A stretch of 64,000 nucleotides of DNA, taken from assembly GCA_022316685.1 (NCBI GenBank), contig JAKJHU010000033.1, positions 6,233,321-6,297,320 of the forward strand, written 5' to 3'. The notes beneath the pieces are model-generated. The model saw nothing but the letters and a program-made list of their open reading frames with translations, did no database searches and was not told the DNA's origin. Position 1 is the first letter of the stretch; each line of letters begins with the position of its first letter. This document shows, piece after piece, positions 1 to 11,400 of the stretch. Made by a program: the position numbers and the translations under genes. The DNA comes from Progne subis subis. Its lineage: Eukaryota > Chordata > Aves > Passeriformes > Hirundinidae.

Positions 1-3000
1 ATAAGCCAAAAAATAGCCTCTGTCGAAGGAGCAACTAAATAGGAAGCTTCAGAAAGAATTCATAAGATTCTTCACTTTGAGAGGAGACAGATGGGGAAGA
101 GCAAGATATGATTTAAGGCCTTTCAAGTCATGAAAGAGATGGAGGAAGTGAATGTGTGAATTTTTAATTTTTCATTGTAGTAGAACTAGGAAGTACTTAG
201 TGCAAGTCAAGGTAGCTTGAAATAAAGGCCACAATAAATAGGACTCCTTCACAGAACCTCCAAGTGACTTGAGAAAGTCACTGCATAGAGAAAAAGCTGA
301 ATGGACTAATGGCTTCAGAGCAATTAGGCAGAGTAGACAACAGCTAGAAGATCTGTGGATAAAGGGCAAATATAATGGTCCATGGTCTGGTTTTGGCTAA
401 AAATAATTCCAGCCTGCTGGCCACTAAAAGCTGGGAGGTTATGTAAGGGGAGAAGGGAACTCCTAGCAGTGTCATTCTTGTTTCCCCAGCTCTTCCCCAG
501 GCTTCTAGCAGTGTCACTGGGACCAGAGTTGCCCCTAGTTCTGCAGAGGAGATGGCTCTGCCACCACTGCAGGGACAGCCTACGGAACAGCTTCCTGGAC
601 ATGCAGGAGTGTTCTGGGAAAGAAGGTTTTCACTCTCCACAGGTGGGGATTTCACACACTTCAGCCTTCTTGTGCCAAGAAAATTTCACAACATTTATTT
701 AACTTTAACTAGAGTTCAGTGGTAGATGTAGAAGGTTGTTGCCTTTTTTTTTTTTTTTCTGGAGGTCCAATCTCCTCCTTCCTTCGAGTGAATAGGTGAG
801 GAAAAGAGGTCACTTGAGGAGGTCAGGTATGCTCTTTTCTGCACATTCATCATAAACCATTAATCAGAGCCTGTATGTGTACTCACAAGATGAGAAAGAG
901 TTGCCAAAGGGCTGATAATTAACACATTTATCTGAATGCTGAAATTGTACAAAGCCAGTTGAGAAAACGGGTATAAATTTGAACTGCAAGTGAAGATAAA
1001 GATCTATTTTTTTCCCTGTCTCCCAGAATCTCCAAATCAAGATTAAGTATTTAAAAAAAAAACCCACACTACAGATCAACTCATTGCTGAATTTTCTATT
1101 TTCTATATTTTCTAGCTGTGGCATTTAGCAGCTTCTCAGCTGTAAAAGCGTTTAGGTCCTTTTAACCTTATGTTCTGAATTTACAGAGGGGCAGGTTGGA
1201 CTTAAATTGTCCATATAAACAATGTTGCCTTCTTCCACATGCACATCTGGTGAGTTCTTCACCATCCTAATTATGATGCAGGCTGGTGGAAAATTACTTC
1301 TTTGACAGAATCTGTAGCAAGAAACTGTGTGAATTTAAACAAGAATTGAGAATCCCACTGAGACTTTTATTAGAAGAAAAATCAAAGATCTGCAAAAAGA
1401 ATTTTCTTTTTTTTTCCCTTCAGCATCACTGAATCTTCTGATTCCAGAGCATGCATAGCCCTCTGTCATTAAAGACAGACACATATCAGAGATTAAAAGT
1501 AACTTCCCAGATCTATCCTCACTAATGCAATATGTTTAAAAAGGGTCCACAAGGAGCAATTGAAAACTTTGTCATATTTTTCTGTATCACTACATGTACC
1601 AGTGGTTGGGAAAAATTGCTGTTTCCTTGTTTAGCTGACTGCCAAAACTGCATTTCACATAAAGAAGAAATAGCTAAAAACATTTGGATCCTACTGTAGT
1701 CTGTCCAGTTCAGTTCAAATTGGCACTATAAATCTGCATTGAATCAGCTCAACCAAAACCCCCTCTTGTGTAAACTATTCTCAATGAAAAAGAATCCCAC
1801 TAATAACAGAGAATCTGTCATAAAAGTCTAAAGAAAATATTTCTTTAAATAAATAAGTCTAGACTTAAAACCCAAATTGGTGTAAACATTGACTACCGAT
1901 CTTCTGGACAAAATGCAAAAATCTGCTCATTAAATACTTGCTGTTTAGGAATCTTTTTTCATGGGGAGAATGACTAATTGCCAAACCTAGGACTGGTGCA
2001 TGCTGTGGGTAGCTCTATCTTTCCCTTGCATTCAGGAGCTGACATTCTCTTTTCAAAGCTGCTGCAGCTCAACAAGACACTGAAGAACCTGCCTTTGTGA
2101 AGAACCACTCACACACGATGAATGAATGATGTGCTCCATGCCCTCTGAATGAGACTGAATGAACAAACAAATTGTTGTTATTTATATACAACTTATTATC
2201 CAAACAGATGGAACAATTAAAGGGGAAAAAAAAAAAAAAAAAAAAAAGCACATTTCAGGCTTTGATAGTCCCTGTTCCAGACAGAATCCCTCTGTCTGAC
2301 GAGTGAGCTGTTTATGTGACTCTGACCTGAACTTTCAAACAGCTGCAACTCTTTGTTTTACAGGAGACCCTGCACTGTGATTGACCTCCTTGCAGTTGTT
2401 TGAGTGCAGATGATGAAGCTGGAATCAAGAAATGAGCACAAACACAGGAATGGTCTCCTGCTGCCGAATCTGCTTCCAAAGCTGTAATGCAGCACCAGTT
2501 TCTCCTGCACTGTGGTCAGTGAGCATTACCTCATCCAAAGCCAGTCTGAAAGCACACAAAGCAGGGAACACCTTCCTGGAGGAGGTAGAAGGAAGTGTTG
2601 CATCTGTTCTGCACAAGCAAATCAGGGATTTCTCCTCTCCTGCAATTACACTCATCTGCTGTTTGCATGTACAGCAGCTACCACCCATTATCTCTTCTGT
2701 ACAATTGTATCAGGTCCTCAAGGCATTGCTCTGTGCAGTGCCAGTGACCTGAGTGGAGGATTTGGGCTGCCTCTACCAGACCTGTCATGTTCTACACATA
2801 AAACAACATCATCCTTTCAGCCACTTACTGAGCCACTTTATTAGGGTTGCAAATAAAGTCAATAACTCTAATCATGCTTTTGGTCATTGTGAATCCTGGC
2901 TTGGCTAGGAATCGTTGGAGATAAACATCTCATTTCAAATAAGCTACTGAGCAGATGGTAATGACTTTTAATCACAGGCAACACAAGGAAAATCTGAAAT

Positions 3001-4689
3001 AAAGCCCTTGAGATGAACAATTTGGTACATCATTCCCTCCATTTTGAATGCTGAATAACCTTGCCCCACAAAGAGAGCCATGTGAGATTTATGTACACAT
3101 ACACTTCCAGCAAACTAAAATGCTGGCAGTCATTAATTGTTTTTCACAATTTTTATTTTGGGCCCTTATCCAATGCCCACTGAAGTTAAACCAAACCTCT
3201 TCTTTCTAAGCCTTCAAAGACTCCATCTGCTGCAATTACAAAGTGTTGTGTTTTAATTGCAGATGCAGAAGTTTGGGAGACCTACAGGAACTTCCTGCTC
3301 AATACTAAAAACAAGAGTGGAGGTAGTTTCTTTGGACAAGACCTGAAACACTCTCCCCTCCAAAAAAAGAAAAATATATTAGCCATTTGTAAAAACAGTA
3401 CAGACACTGCTCTCAGCTCATAGCCTGTGCCTGTGTCAGGTTAATGGCCTCATTTTAGACTCTTCTCAGCTTAGGTCAGTCCTGAGAAGGCAGCACAGGG
3501 AGTTTTTTTCACAGGGCCTGTCTGCTCCTGCATTTTTGGAAAGTTGAGATGCATTAAGGACAACTTTACGCCAAAAGTGGGGTTCTCATTTCTATATGAT
3601 CTCCCTCTGATTCTTTGTGATATGTTCAGAGCAGCCTGCTTACCCAACGATATTGTTGGCCATGACAGTGTGGCAGGTTTGCATTTCAGTCCTTGTTATG
3701 CAATCTCCCTGCCTGGAAGTTCACAAACACCATTTCTTAATGGTCATGTTTAAATAGTTTTGCTGGAGCCCACTTAGAGAACAATCTGTGTTCGAGTGCT
3801 TTTTAGCAGGGAATTGGCAAGAACTGGTTTTCAAACAACCTGACTAAACTACGTGTACAACAAAAGCTCCATCACAATTTACAACATGCCTTCCACAACG
3901 GTGCCTAAATTTTAACTCCACGTAAATCAGTAGTGATATTCCTGCTGATTCCTTCCCCCAGAGTGGCTTTGCCATTTCATCTTCCGGAGAAGGACTCTCA
4001 TCCCTCACTTTCATGTCCTGCAAAGACCTGCACCGCTAACCAAGGAATCCTCCCTCGCAGCTTATGGTAACAGGGAATATTTCCACAGCCACATTGCAGC
4101 TCTGCAGATGAGATCCAAGCAAACGAGGTGCCTGGGTAATAATATGCACAAGAGAAGTGCAGGGGAGGCTGGCTGGCATTGCTGGTGGCAGGAAGCCATT
4201 CCCCATCTCATGGACACAGTGGTGGCAGCTGCAGCTGGAAGCTCTGTGCCCTGTGCAGCTGCTGGGGAAGGAATGGAATGAACCACTGACTCCAGCACAG
4301 GCTGAAAACCCACACAGGGACCTTGAACCTGCTCTGCACTGAGACAGCCATTGACTTCAGCAGGAAGATTTGCTTCTCTCAAGCTCTGGAAAGGTCCGGG
4401 AACATGCATAGCCCTCAGTGAGACGTGTTTTCTATGTGTATCTTAGTGGTTTCATCTGCAGGCTCTTGCAAATGAATAAATTAAATCAATGAATGAAGCA
4501 TCCAAGCTCTCAGTGCCTTGCTCAAGCATGACTTGTTTAAATGTCAGAGAAACAAGTCTGTACAAATCAGACCTGGAGAGGAAAACCCACACACTGTACT
4601 TATGTATGGAGGCCAGGAGAGAAGCCTTCCCAGCACTCTATAGAACACATACAGAGGCAGGAAGATGAATGGACACAGCAAGTAGTCAG
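1..4689. other. Upstream non-coding DNA
   Basis: No supported gene. The reading frames here are short (up to about 115 codons), overlap on both strands, and resemble no family I recognise. The stretch is AT-rich with short homopolymers: T15 at 744-758 and A22 at 2226-2247. If synteny is as in human, the end of FHIP2A should lie further to the left, but I could not identify its last exon or 3' UTR, so I do not call it. Confidence 0.6.
2226..2247 (+). repeat. Poly(A) run, 22 nt
   Basis: An uninterrupted run of 22 A residues preceded by AGGGG. It could be a simple homopolymer or the tail of an old retroposed sequence. I see no recognisable retroposed body to its left, so the simple-repeat reading is preferred. 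Confidence 0.85.
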
Positions 4690-5060
4690 CAGAGTATCAC
4701 AGAGTTAATTAGGTTGGAAAAGGCCTCTGAGATCATCGAGTCCAAGCTATGACAGAACATCAGTGTCAACCAGACCATGGCACAGAGTGCCACATCCAGC
4801 CTGTCTTTGAACACCCCGAGGGACGGTGACTCCACCACCTCTCTGGGCCGTCTGTTCCAGTGCCTGATCACCCTTTCTGTGAAGAAATTCTTCCTAATAC
4901 CCAAACTAGACCTCCCATGGCACAGCTTGAAACCATGTCCTCTTGTCCTGTCAAAAAACAATTCTTTCCATTTGCGCATCGAAGGTACCGCAACACAGAG
5001 CTGAGCGAACTTCCCCAGCGCTGCCTGCAAATCGCTCTGTGTCTACTGGAGCCGCCTCCA
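4690..5060 (-). mobile_element. CR1 LINE 3' fragment, antisense
   Basis: Read on the minus strand, this encodes a decayed C-terminus of a CR1 ORF2 (reverse transcriptase) protein. Recognisable blocks include [12 protein letters not shown], then [16 protein letters not shown], then [10 protein letters not shown] and a final FKDRLDVAL. On the plus strand the left end reads TTGGAAAAGGCCTCTGAGATCATCGAGTCC-like sequence (about 4710-4744), the familiar inverted CR1 3' end of bird genomes. The element is 5'-truncated, as most CR1 copies are, and carries no functional enzyme. Its left boundary near 4690 is set by the tATCACAGAGTTA stretch. The right boundary near 5060 is approximate. It ends about 60-100 nt before the CpG-rich TRUB1 promoter. 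Confidence 0.85.
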
Positions 5061-5124
5061 GATAAATTTGAGTGTAGTTTTTGATTTGGACTGACTGATT
5101 TTAGATTTCAGCACCGAACTTTGT

Positions 5125-5480
5125 TTCGTTTCCGCAGCCAACACCCGCCGATGCCTTTCGCCGGCGATTCTCTAGGCGACCTTAAAGCCCTCCCTCACGG
5201 CTCCTCCCCCGCGTCCCGCCCGCTGCAGTTCCCGGCGGCCCCGGCCGGGCGCGCTGCCGGCAGCATGGCGGGGGAGGCGGGCGGCGCGGCGCTGGGCCGC
5301 GCGGCCGACAAGCTCTTCTCGCTGAGCGGGCTCTTCGCCGTCCGCAAGCCCAAGGGACCCACCTCGGCCGCCGTGCTCAACCTGCTCAAGGAGAGGCTGC
5401 TGGCAGGTGAGCGGTGGCGGCCAGGCCGCCACATCCGGAGAGTTGGGGCCAGGCGTGCCCTGTCCGGCGCGGCTGTGGGA
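5125..5480 (+). promoter_or_regulatory. TRUB1: TRUB1 CpG-rich promoter and 5' UTR region
   Basis: Base composition changes abruptly from AT-rich to very GC-rich with many CpG dinucleotides, most densely at about 5205-5300. GC-box-like CCCGCGTCCCGCCCGC sequence lies near 5209-5224. No TATA box is evident. This is the usual architecture of a housekeeping promoter and fits a broadly expressed RNA-modifying enzyme. The CpG density extends through exon 1 and falls away by about 5480-5560. The exact transcription start cannot be read from sequence alone; it must lie upstream of 5265. This is the only CpG-island-like segment I noticed in the window. Confidence 0.75.
5265..5406 (+). CDS. TRUB1: TRUB1 exon 1 (coding part)
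   Basis: Encodes residues 1-47 and the first base of codon 48. After a short Ala/Gly-rich leader comes [18 protein letters not shown], the start of the synthase fold with the KPKGPTS motif. The donor is GCAG|GTGAGC, a strong match. The ATG at 5265 was chosen for its Kozak context and its position just before the conserved fold. The frame stays open upstream to another ATG at 5151, which would add 38 residues but has C at -3 and C at +4. Confidence 0.9.
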
Positions 5481-8400
5481 TGGGGTCAGGTGTGTGCGGT
5501 CCTAGGGATGCGGGAGTTAGGACTCCCGGCTGACCGCTTCACCGTCTTACTCAGCGCTCAGGGAACCGAAGCATGAGCGGGGTTTAGTTTCTCTTTGTGT
5601 GTTTTTTGATTGTTTGTTTGTTTGTTTTGGTAGTTGTTCATAGCCGTGGCATGGCCCACCCTGGAGAATGGAGCCATTCCTGGCTACATCCTGACTCGCT
5701 GCGCCAGGGGAGGTTCAGGCTGGACATGAACAGGAATTTATTCACAGAAAGCGCCATTAGACATTGGGATGGGTGGCGCAGGGAGGATGGAGTTGTGTCC
5801 TTGGAGGCCTTTAAGGAAAGACTGTCCCAGCCAGAGCTAGTGTTGGTCAGAGTGCACGGTGAGCCGTGAGACCACATTCACCACATGCCACTTGTGGCAG
5901 GCACCTGTTGCCGCCCCACGTACAGCAGGACGTGAGCCCTGAGGTTGAATGGGGATGAGATTTACCCCAGCAGTAGCTCCAGTCCTGCGGGGCACAATGC
6001 AGGGGAACCATCCCAGGCTGCTTGGAGAGCTGTGGGCAGGGTCCCAGGACAGCGTGTGCCCATCTGCCAGGATGGTGTCAGCAGCACCTCTGCAGCACAG
6101 CACTGGCAAGATGTTCTGCTGCAGTCCCACTGCCTACTGCCATCAAAAAAATACCAGCAAAGGAGTGAAAACCAGTATTTCAAAAAGTTGGAAAACGCTG
6201 GACACAGTCTGCAAAAACTGCTTATTCTGAAACTGCTTATTCTGAGTACAGGGAAGTCTGTATGTCAGATATGAAGGAAACAAGATGTGACATCATTGCA
6301 AAGGTGTGAGTGACTATAGCCTAGATTGTGTTTATAATGGATATGGGGACTTGGTAATCTACTCTGGTCTTTTGGGCACTTGCTGATGGAGTGAGAACAT
6401 ACTTTCAGGCCAGTGAGTGCTTAGCCTGATTTAGTCTGTAGTGAACTGTAGTGTAGGCACACACCTTACATGGAAGGTGTGTCCATATCTATTGTCTCTT
6501 CCCTGAATAGAGAGCTAATAGATATGGATAAGGGAGCTTAGACCATTTGTCATATTTAATACTAATAAATAAGGGGTATGGGACTCTGTGAAATCCCTGG
6601 AGTCATTGGCTGTATAGGAAGTTTGCTGGGTTGGGATGCTGACAGCTTGAAAGCAGCAGTGAGCAAGTTGAGTCTGCTGCAGAGTTTCCATGGGGCTGTG
6701 AATATGCAAATAAACATGTCCCAATATAAGGCAGTAAATACATCAAGAATTGGTTCAGATTATGTAGCGTAACATTTGTGTATAATAGACATTTTGGGAA
6801 CTCTGCTGCTGATTCTTCCATGCTTTGTTAATGAAATTTCACAGGTCTGCTACCAGTAATTTCCAAAAATCTGTTTGTAACAGTATGTGAGACTTCATTA
6901 GAATGTAAGTGAAAATACCTTGCAAATTGTTTGAGGTAGGGAGTAAATCTAAGTTAGTCATTGGTCTTCTGCAGTACAGTAATTTCATACACTGCTAATT
7001 AATAGTTTAAATATTTGATTTTTATTTCCTTTAGCAGTCTGGAAATGTGTGCCATTTTTCCTACATTCTGAGGTTATTTTATAATGCTTCCTTTCAATTT
7101 CTATTTGCAGAAGCTGGTGTGCAAACAAACAGGAACAAAAGAAATCAGGTTTTGAAAATTGGACATGGAGGAACTTTGGACAGTGCAGCCACAGGAGTTC
7201 TGGGTAATGAAAAACATAATTATAGTAATCAAAATATGATTTCAGGAAACATTTTCATGCCTGTATGAAGTCAGGTGGAGGAACAATTTGGGATACATGG
7301 GGCAGGTTCTGGGGGAAGGACAGATTACTGTGGGGGAATGGTCTGGGTTAAATTTCCTGTGCATTTACTTCTACATGCATTTACTTCTAACATGTTTTTA
7401 ACAGAAGGCTGTATTCTTCCTTCCTGCCTTCCCTCCCCTCTTCCAAATCCTGAAATAACTTCTGGGTTATTACATGTGGGAAAATACAAACTCTCGTGTA
7501 ATGAATTGTAAAGTACCCGAGGAACTGATGGCTTTTTTGACTTAAGGTGGGGATTTATAGTCATCATAATCTGTTGAATTATTTTGTCTCAAAGTAATGG
7601 TATTCTGGGATTTTGAGGGAGCCTTTAGGGCTGCTAATACTTACCAAAAGAAAGACATGTAAGAACAATTCAGCTGCTGCTTTTCTTGAAGCTCCACACA
7701 GAAAAAGTTTTAGGTACCTGTCCTGTCTTGCTTCATAAAGAAGAGTCTTCAAAGATATTTTGCCCTTTAATTTTGATAGCAATCTACGTATTGGATTTTT
7801 TTTGTTTTGGTAAAGAACAGGATGTGTCAATTGCTGGTGTTAAAACCTCAGCTGTGGGTGTGATTATTCCCACATCATTCTTTGTCACCAGCAGTTTTAT
7901 TGATAAGTAACATGCAGACTACAGCTTGCTCAAATCATAACCTTGTAGCTCCCCTTGGCTTGGAGAAATAACAGCAATACATTTTTGCTGTTGAAAATAA
8001 ACAGGTACAACTCTGAGTATACACTGAAAAGAAATGCCTTTTGATGAATAACTTCTGTCGGGAAGAATTCGGCTTCAAGGGGAGGTTGGTTGCTACGAGT
8101 GTTGCTAGAGGTCTGTAGCTGGTAATTGTCAGTTGTGAACGTGGCAAAGTGTGACATTCTTGGGTTAGAATGGAGCACTGCCTGGTTTGGTTTCAATTTC
8201 CTGTACTCCGTGGCCACTCACTAGAGAATTCAGTGTGCATTCCTGAAGCAGACATTTTCCTTTCGCACAGGTGTTCCCTTTGAGCATGCTGCTTCTCATT
8301 GTGCAAAGTCCACAGCATTGATCCATAGGAAAAGCAAGATCACTCGTGCTTTTTTAATTGCTTCTCCAACTGTTCTGCAGCAGTCTCCAAAGCCTGCCTC

Positions 8401-11400
8401 TATGGCACGACAAAAAGTATTTGGGCTTGATGTGCTTGGTATAGATAGAGAAGCACATCACCTTAATTAGCTAGGGATGGATTGAAAAAAGGGCATAGGA
8501 TCTTTCATTCCACTGCCATACAAAACACAAGGGAAAAAACAATGGTAGCTAGATGGGAAGGGATAAAACTGGAGAGGACTGGGAAAGGGAATGTGCCCAG
8601 ATTTCTTGTGCATTCAGGTAAGGTAATGAGGAGAGAGGGAAGGACACAAGAGAAATGTGTCATTCAGAATATATGTGCTGCTTTTCAAGATGGAGTAGTG
8701 GAGCAGTGAGCTTTCCTTCCTCATGGACAGGAGCATACTAGAAGTATTAAATTTTTTGAAACCCTTCATGATCTATGCTGCTGTCTCCCAGGTTTCATGT
8801 ACTGCATGTCTGTAACTGTTCCTGCTTAGTGTGCCAGGTGTACTGGCAGTCACTGAGCAGTACAGCAGAAAACATACTTTTCTGCTCTTACAGCAAGTGT
8901 AGGTGAGGAAGGGCCTTGGAGGCAGAGGTCAGTGATCTACAGCATGGGGGAGAAAGGCAAGGTCAAGTCTCAGTGATTATCTTCTTTTGGCATTATTCTA
9001 GGGCTGTGGTTCCAGCTTGCTATTTCTTGCTGTATAATGGGGATTTTATTTGGCTTATTTTTATACAGCAGTAATGAATTATGCTTCCACAGTAGAAGAA
9101 AACATGAAAAAGTATATAAATATATAAACACAATTCAGTTAAATCTTTTTACATTCAATGTAGTCTCTCAAATGGGTTTTATGTCACTGTTCAATAACAC
9201 ACATTCTCCATAAGGTGATGATTATTGGAGAAAATTGTTATTATCTTGTTCATAAAAGCATTCAATGTCTCTTTAAAATTATTCTATTGAATCTCTTGAC
9301 ACTCTTCAGCAAATTTCAGCTCAGCTGTTGAAGTGTCAGTTATGTCATCATGTTACAAGAAAAGTGCTTGGTTAGAAAGTCTTATCTATGTGCTTATATC
9401 CTTTTCTCAGCCTTCTTGCAGCTCTTTCCTATCTGGCAAATAACAGGAACAAGTTGAACTGAAGGTACATGAAAGCACAAGCACAAGGGCATGTGTGACT
9501 AAAAGCCCTCGGGGATAAGAGAAGTAGTAATTGAGAACACAGAGGAATCTAATGAGTCTCAGAGCATAAAAATAGAGGAGCATTAGAGCACACACACAAA
9601 AAATTTTACAAAGTTCATTTTCGGTTTGATGTTTTTGGTCCTGTCTCTTGATTAGCATGAAGCTGATTTCCTGAAAGCTCCCTTAACTCCTCTAGTTTTA
9701 TTAAAATAAAGTACATAAGCTGTTACACATTCCATGAGTTGCACACAAAACTAATTTCCTTCTAAAAATTTCTTTGGTTTGCTGTATGTGGAAAAAATCA
9801 ATAGGAAAGCGTTTTAAAGGAAAGCACCTTGTAAAAAGCTTTAAAAGAAAATATAAACTAGAGCTCTTTTTCTGTCTCTTTCTTTTATGAAAAGCTGACT
9901 GATTACTGTTTTTTAGAATACTGGTGTTAAGGTGGAAATAACAGTAATCTGTACATGCACAGTAGTAGGCAGTTGGACCTTTTGATTGTTTTACTTCTTC
10001 CTGCAAGTCTGATAAACAATTCCATTATGCTGTCTTGGCTGTTTTCCTCTTGGTCACTCTCAACCTTTAAAAGGTTACAGTGAAGGCTTCATTCATTATT
10101 GGTGAGCCACAGCCTTCATCAAACCAGAGGCAGTGTTAATTGCACTCTCCATTTCTTTGGTGATTAAAAGATAAATAAATGTACAAATTGAATTAAAGTA
10201 TTTCAACACTAGATGAAGGTCATTTACCTTTTGCTTTAGGCTTTTTTTCCTTTCACTAGTTCCATATTGTTTGAATATCAGAGATGCTTTCTCAAAAGTG
10301 TTGACTCTTCATATGCTAACAGAGCATGAAAGGCCAAGTTTCTGACTAGCATAATATTTAGTATTGAATGGTGTTGAAAAAGGGAACTGCAGGGCTGTTT
10401 TGAAGTAGCATTTCTTCTTCTGTCTTTGCAGTGGTTGGAATTGGAAAAGGAACAAAAATGTTGGGAACTATGTTGGCAGGTTCCAAGGTAAGGAATGCTA
10501 AATGACTTGTATTAGCGGGGGGGTTTTGTTTGCTGGTTTTCTTTTTTCTTTCAGTGAAGTGCTGAACCAGCACACAAATATGTCAGCCATGCTGCATGTT
10601 TAGCTCAGATGTGTATACTTCAACTCCCTTTTGCAGTTAGTCAGAAATGTGCCCCTCAGACTTTAATGTCCAGACTGGTTATTGAAAAAACTTTGTCTTG
10701 GTTTTCTATAAAATGTTAATAAATACCAAATTACCATTTTACAGGAAGATTTCTGTACTATTTAGTGTACTAAAAGAAAAACTAATGAAGATGTCACTGA
10801 AACTGATGTTTTGGGGATGTAGTTGTGGATGACAGTTCAATTTTTGCTAATTTTCTTTATGTGTAGATAACTTCATTGTTATTCAGCTTGAAGTAGCAGA
10901 TGGTCTTTGTTTCTTTTCTGTCTTAAATACCATGAGGCCTTACAAGGTACTTTTTGGAATTTAGATTGTTTTGGATTGCATTGCTGCTGCTGTAGGGGGA
11001 TGCTCTACACACACATCCATAGTCACATGTGAGAAGCCAAAGGTAGCAAAAGCCTCATGGCTGCATGAGAGAATCCAAACCAGAGCCTTGACAGATAAAA
11101 GTTTTATTCATTGCTGGCTTTGATTAATTTTACTATGTTAATTTTACTTTGGGACCCCCCCTGACTGAAGGTGTTACATACACAAAAAAGTGCAAGTACT
11201 CCCAAGAGTAATGTCCCAGTGTTGACTCCCTCCCACAAGTCAAATCCTGTGTGTTTAGCCATTATTTTTACATGAGAAGTTTAGATAAGAATGACAGATG
11301 TAAGAATCAATTAAGCTCTCCAAATTTTATCTTAAACAGAGAAAAAGTCAATAATGCATTATATTCTGCCATTTTTCCCATTCTCTTCTAGTTTGAACAG

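Noticed and set aside
1..4600. Last exon or 3' UTR of FHIP2A, the expected upstream neighbour
   Set aside because: No reading frame here shows sequence I can tie to that protein; the assumption rests on human synteny only.
4686..5030. Minus-strand ORF of 114 codons as a host gene
   Set aside because: Its translation is the C-terminal piece of CR1 ORF2, 5'-truncated and ending in unrelated sequence; a retrotransposon fragment, not a host gene.
5597..5869. Plus-strand ORF of 90 codons in intron 1
   Set aside because: It overlaps a CR1 fragment and shows only the decayed CR1 ORF2 C-terminus.
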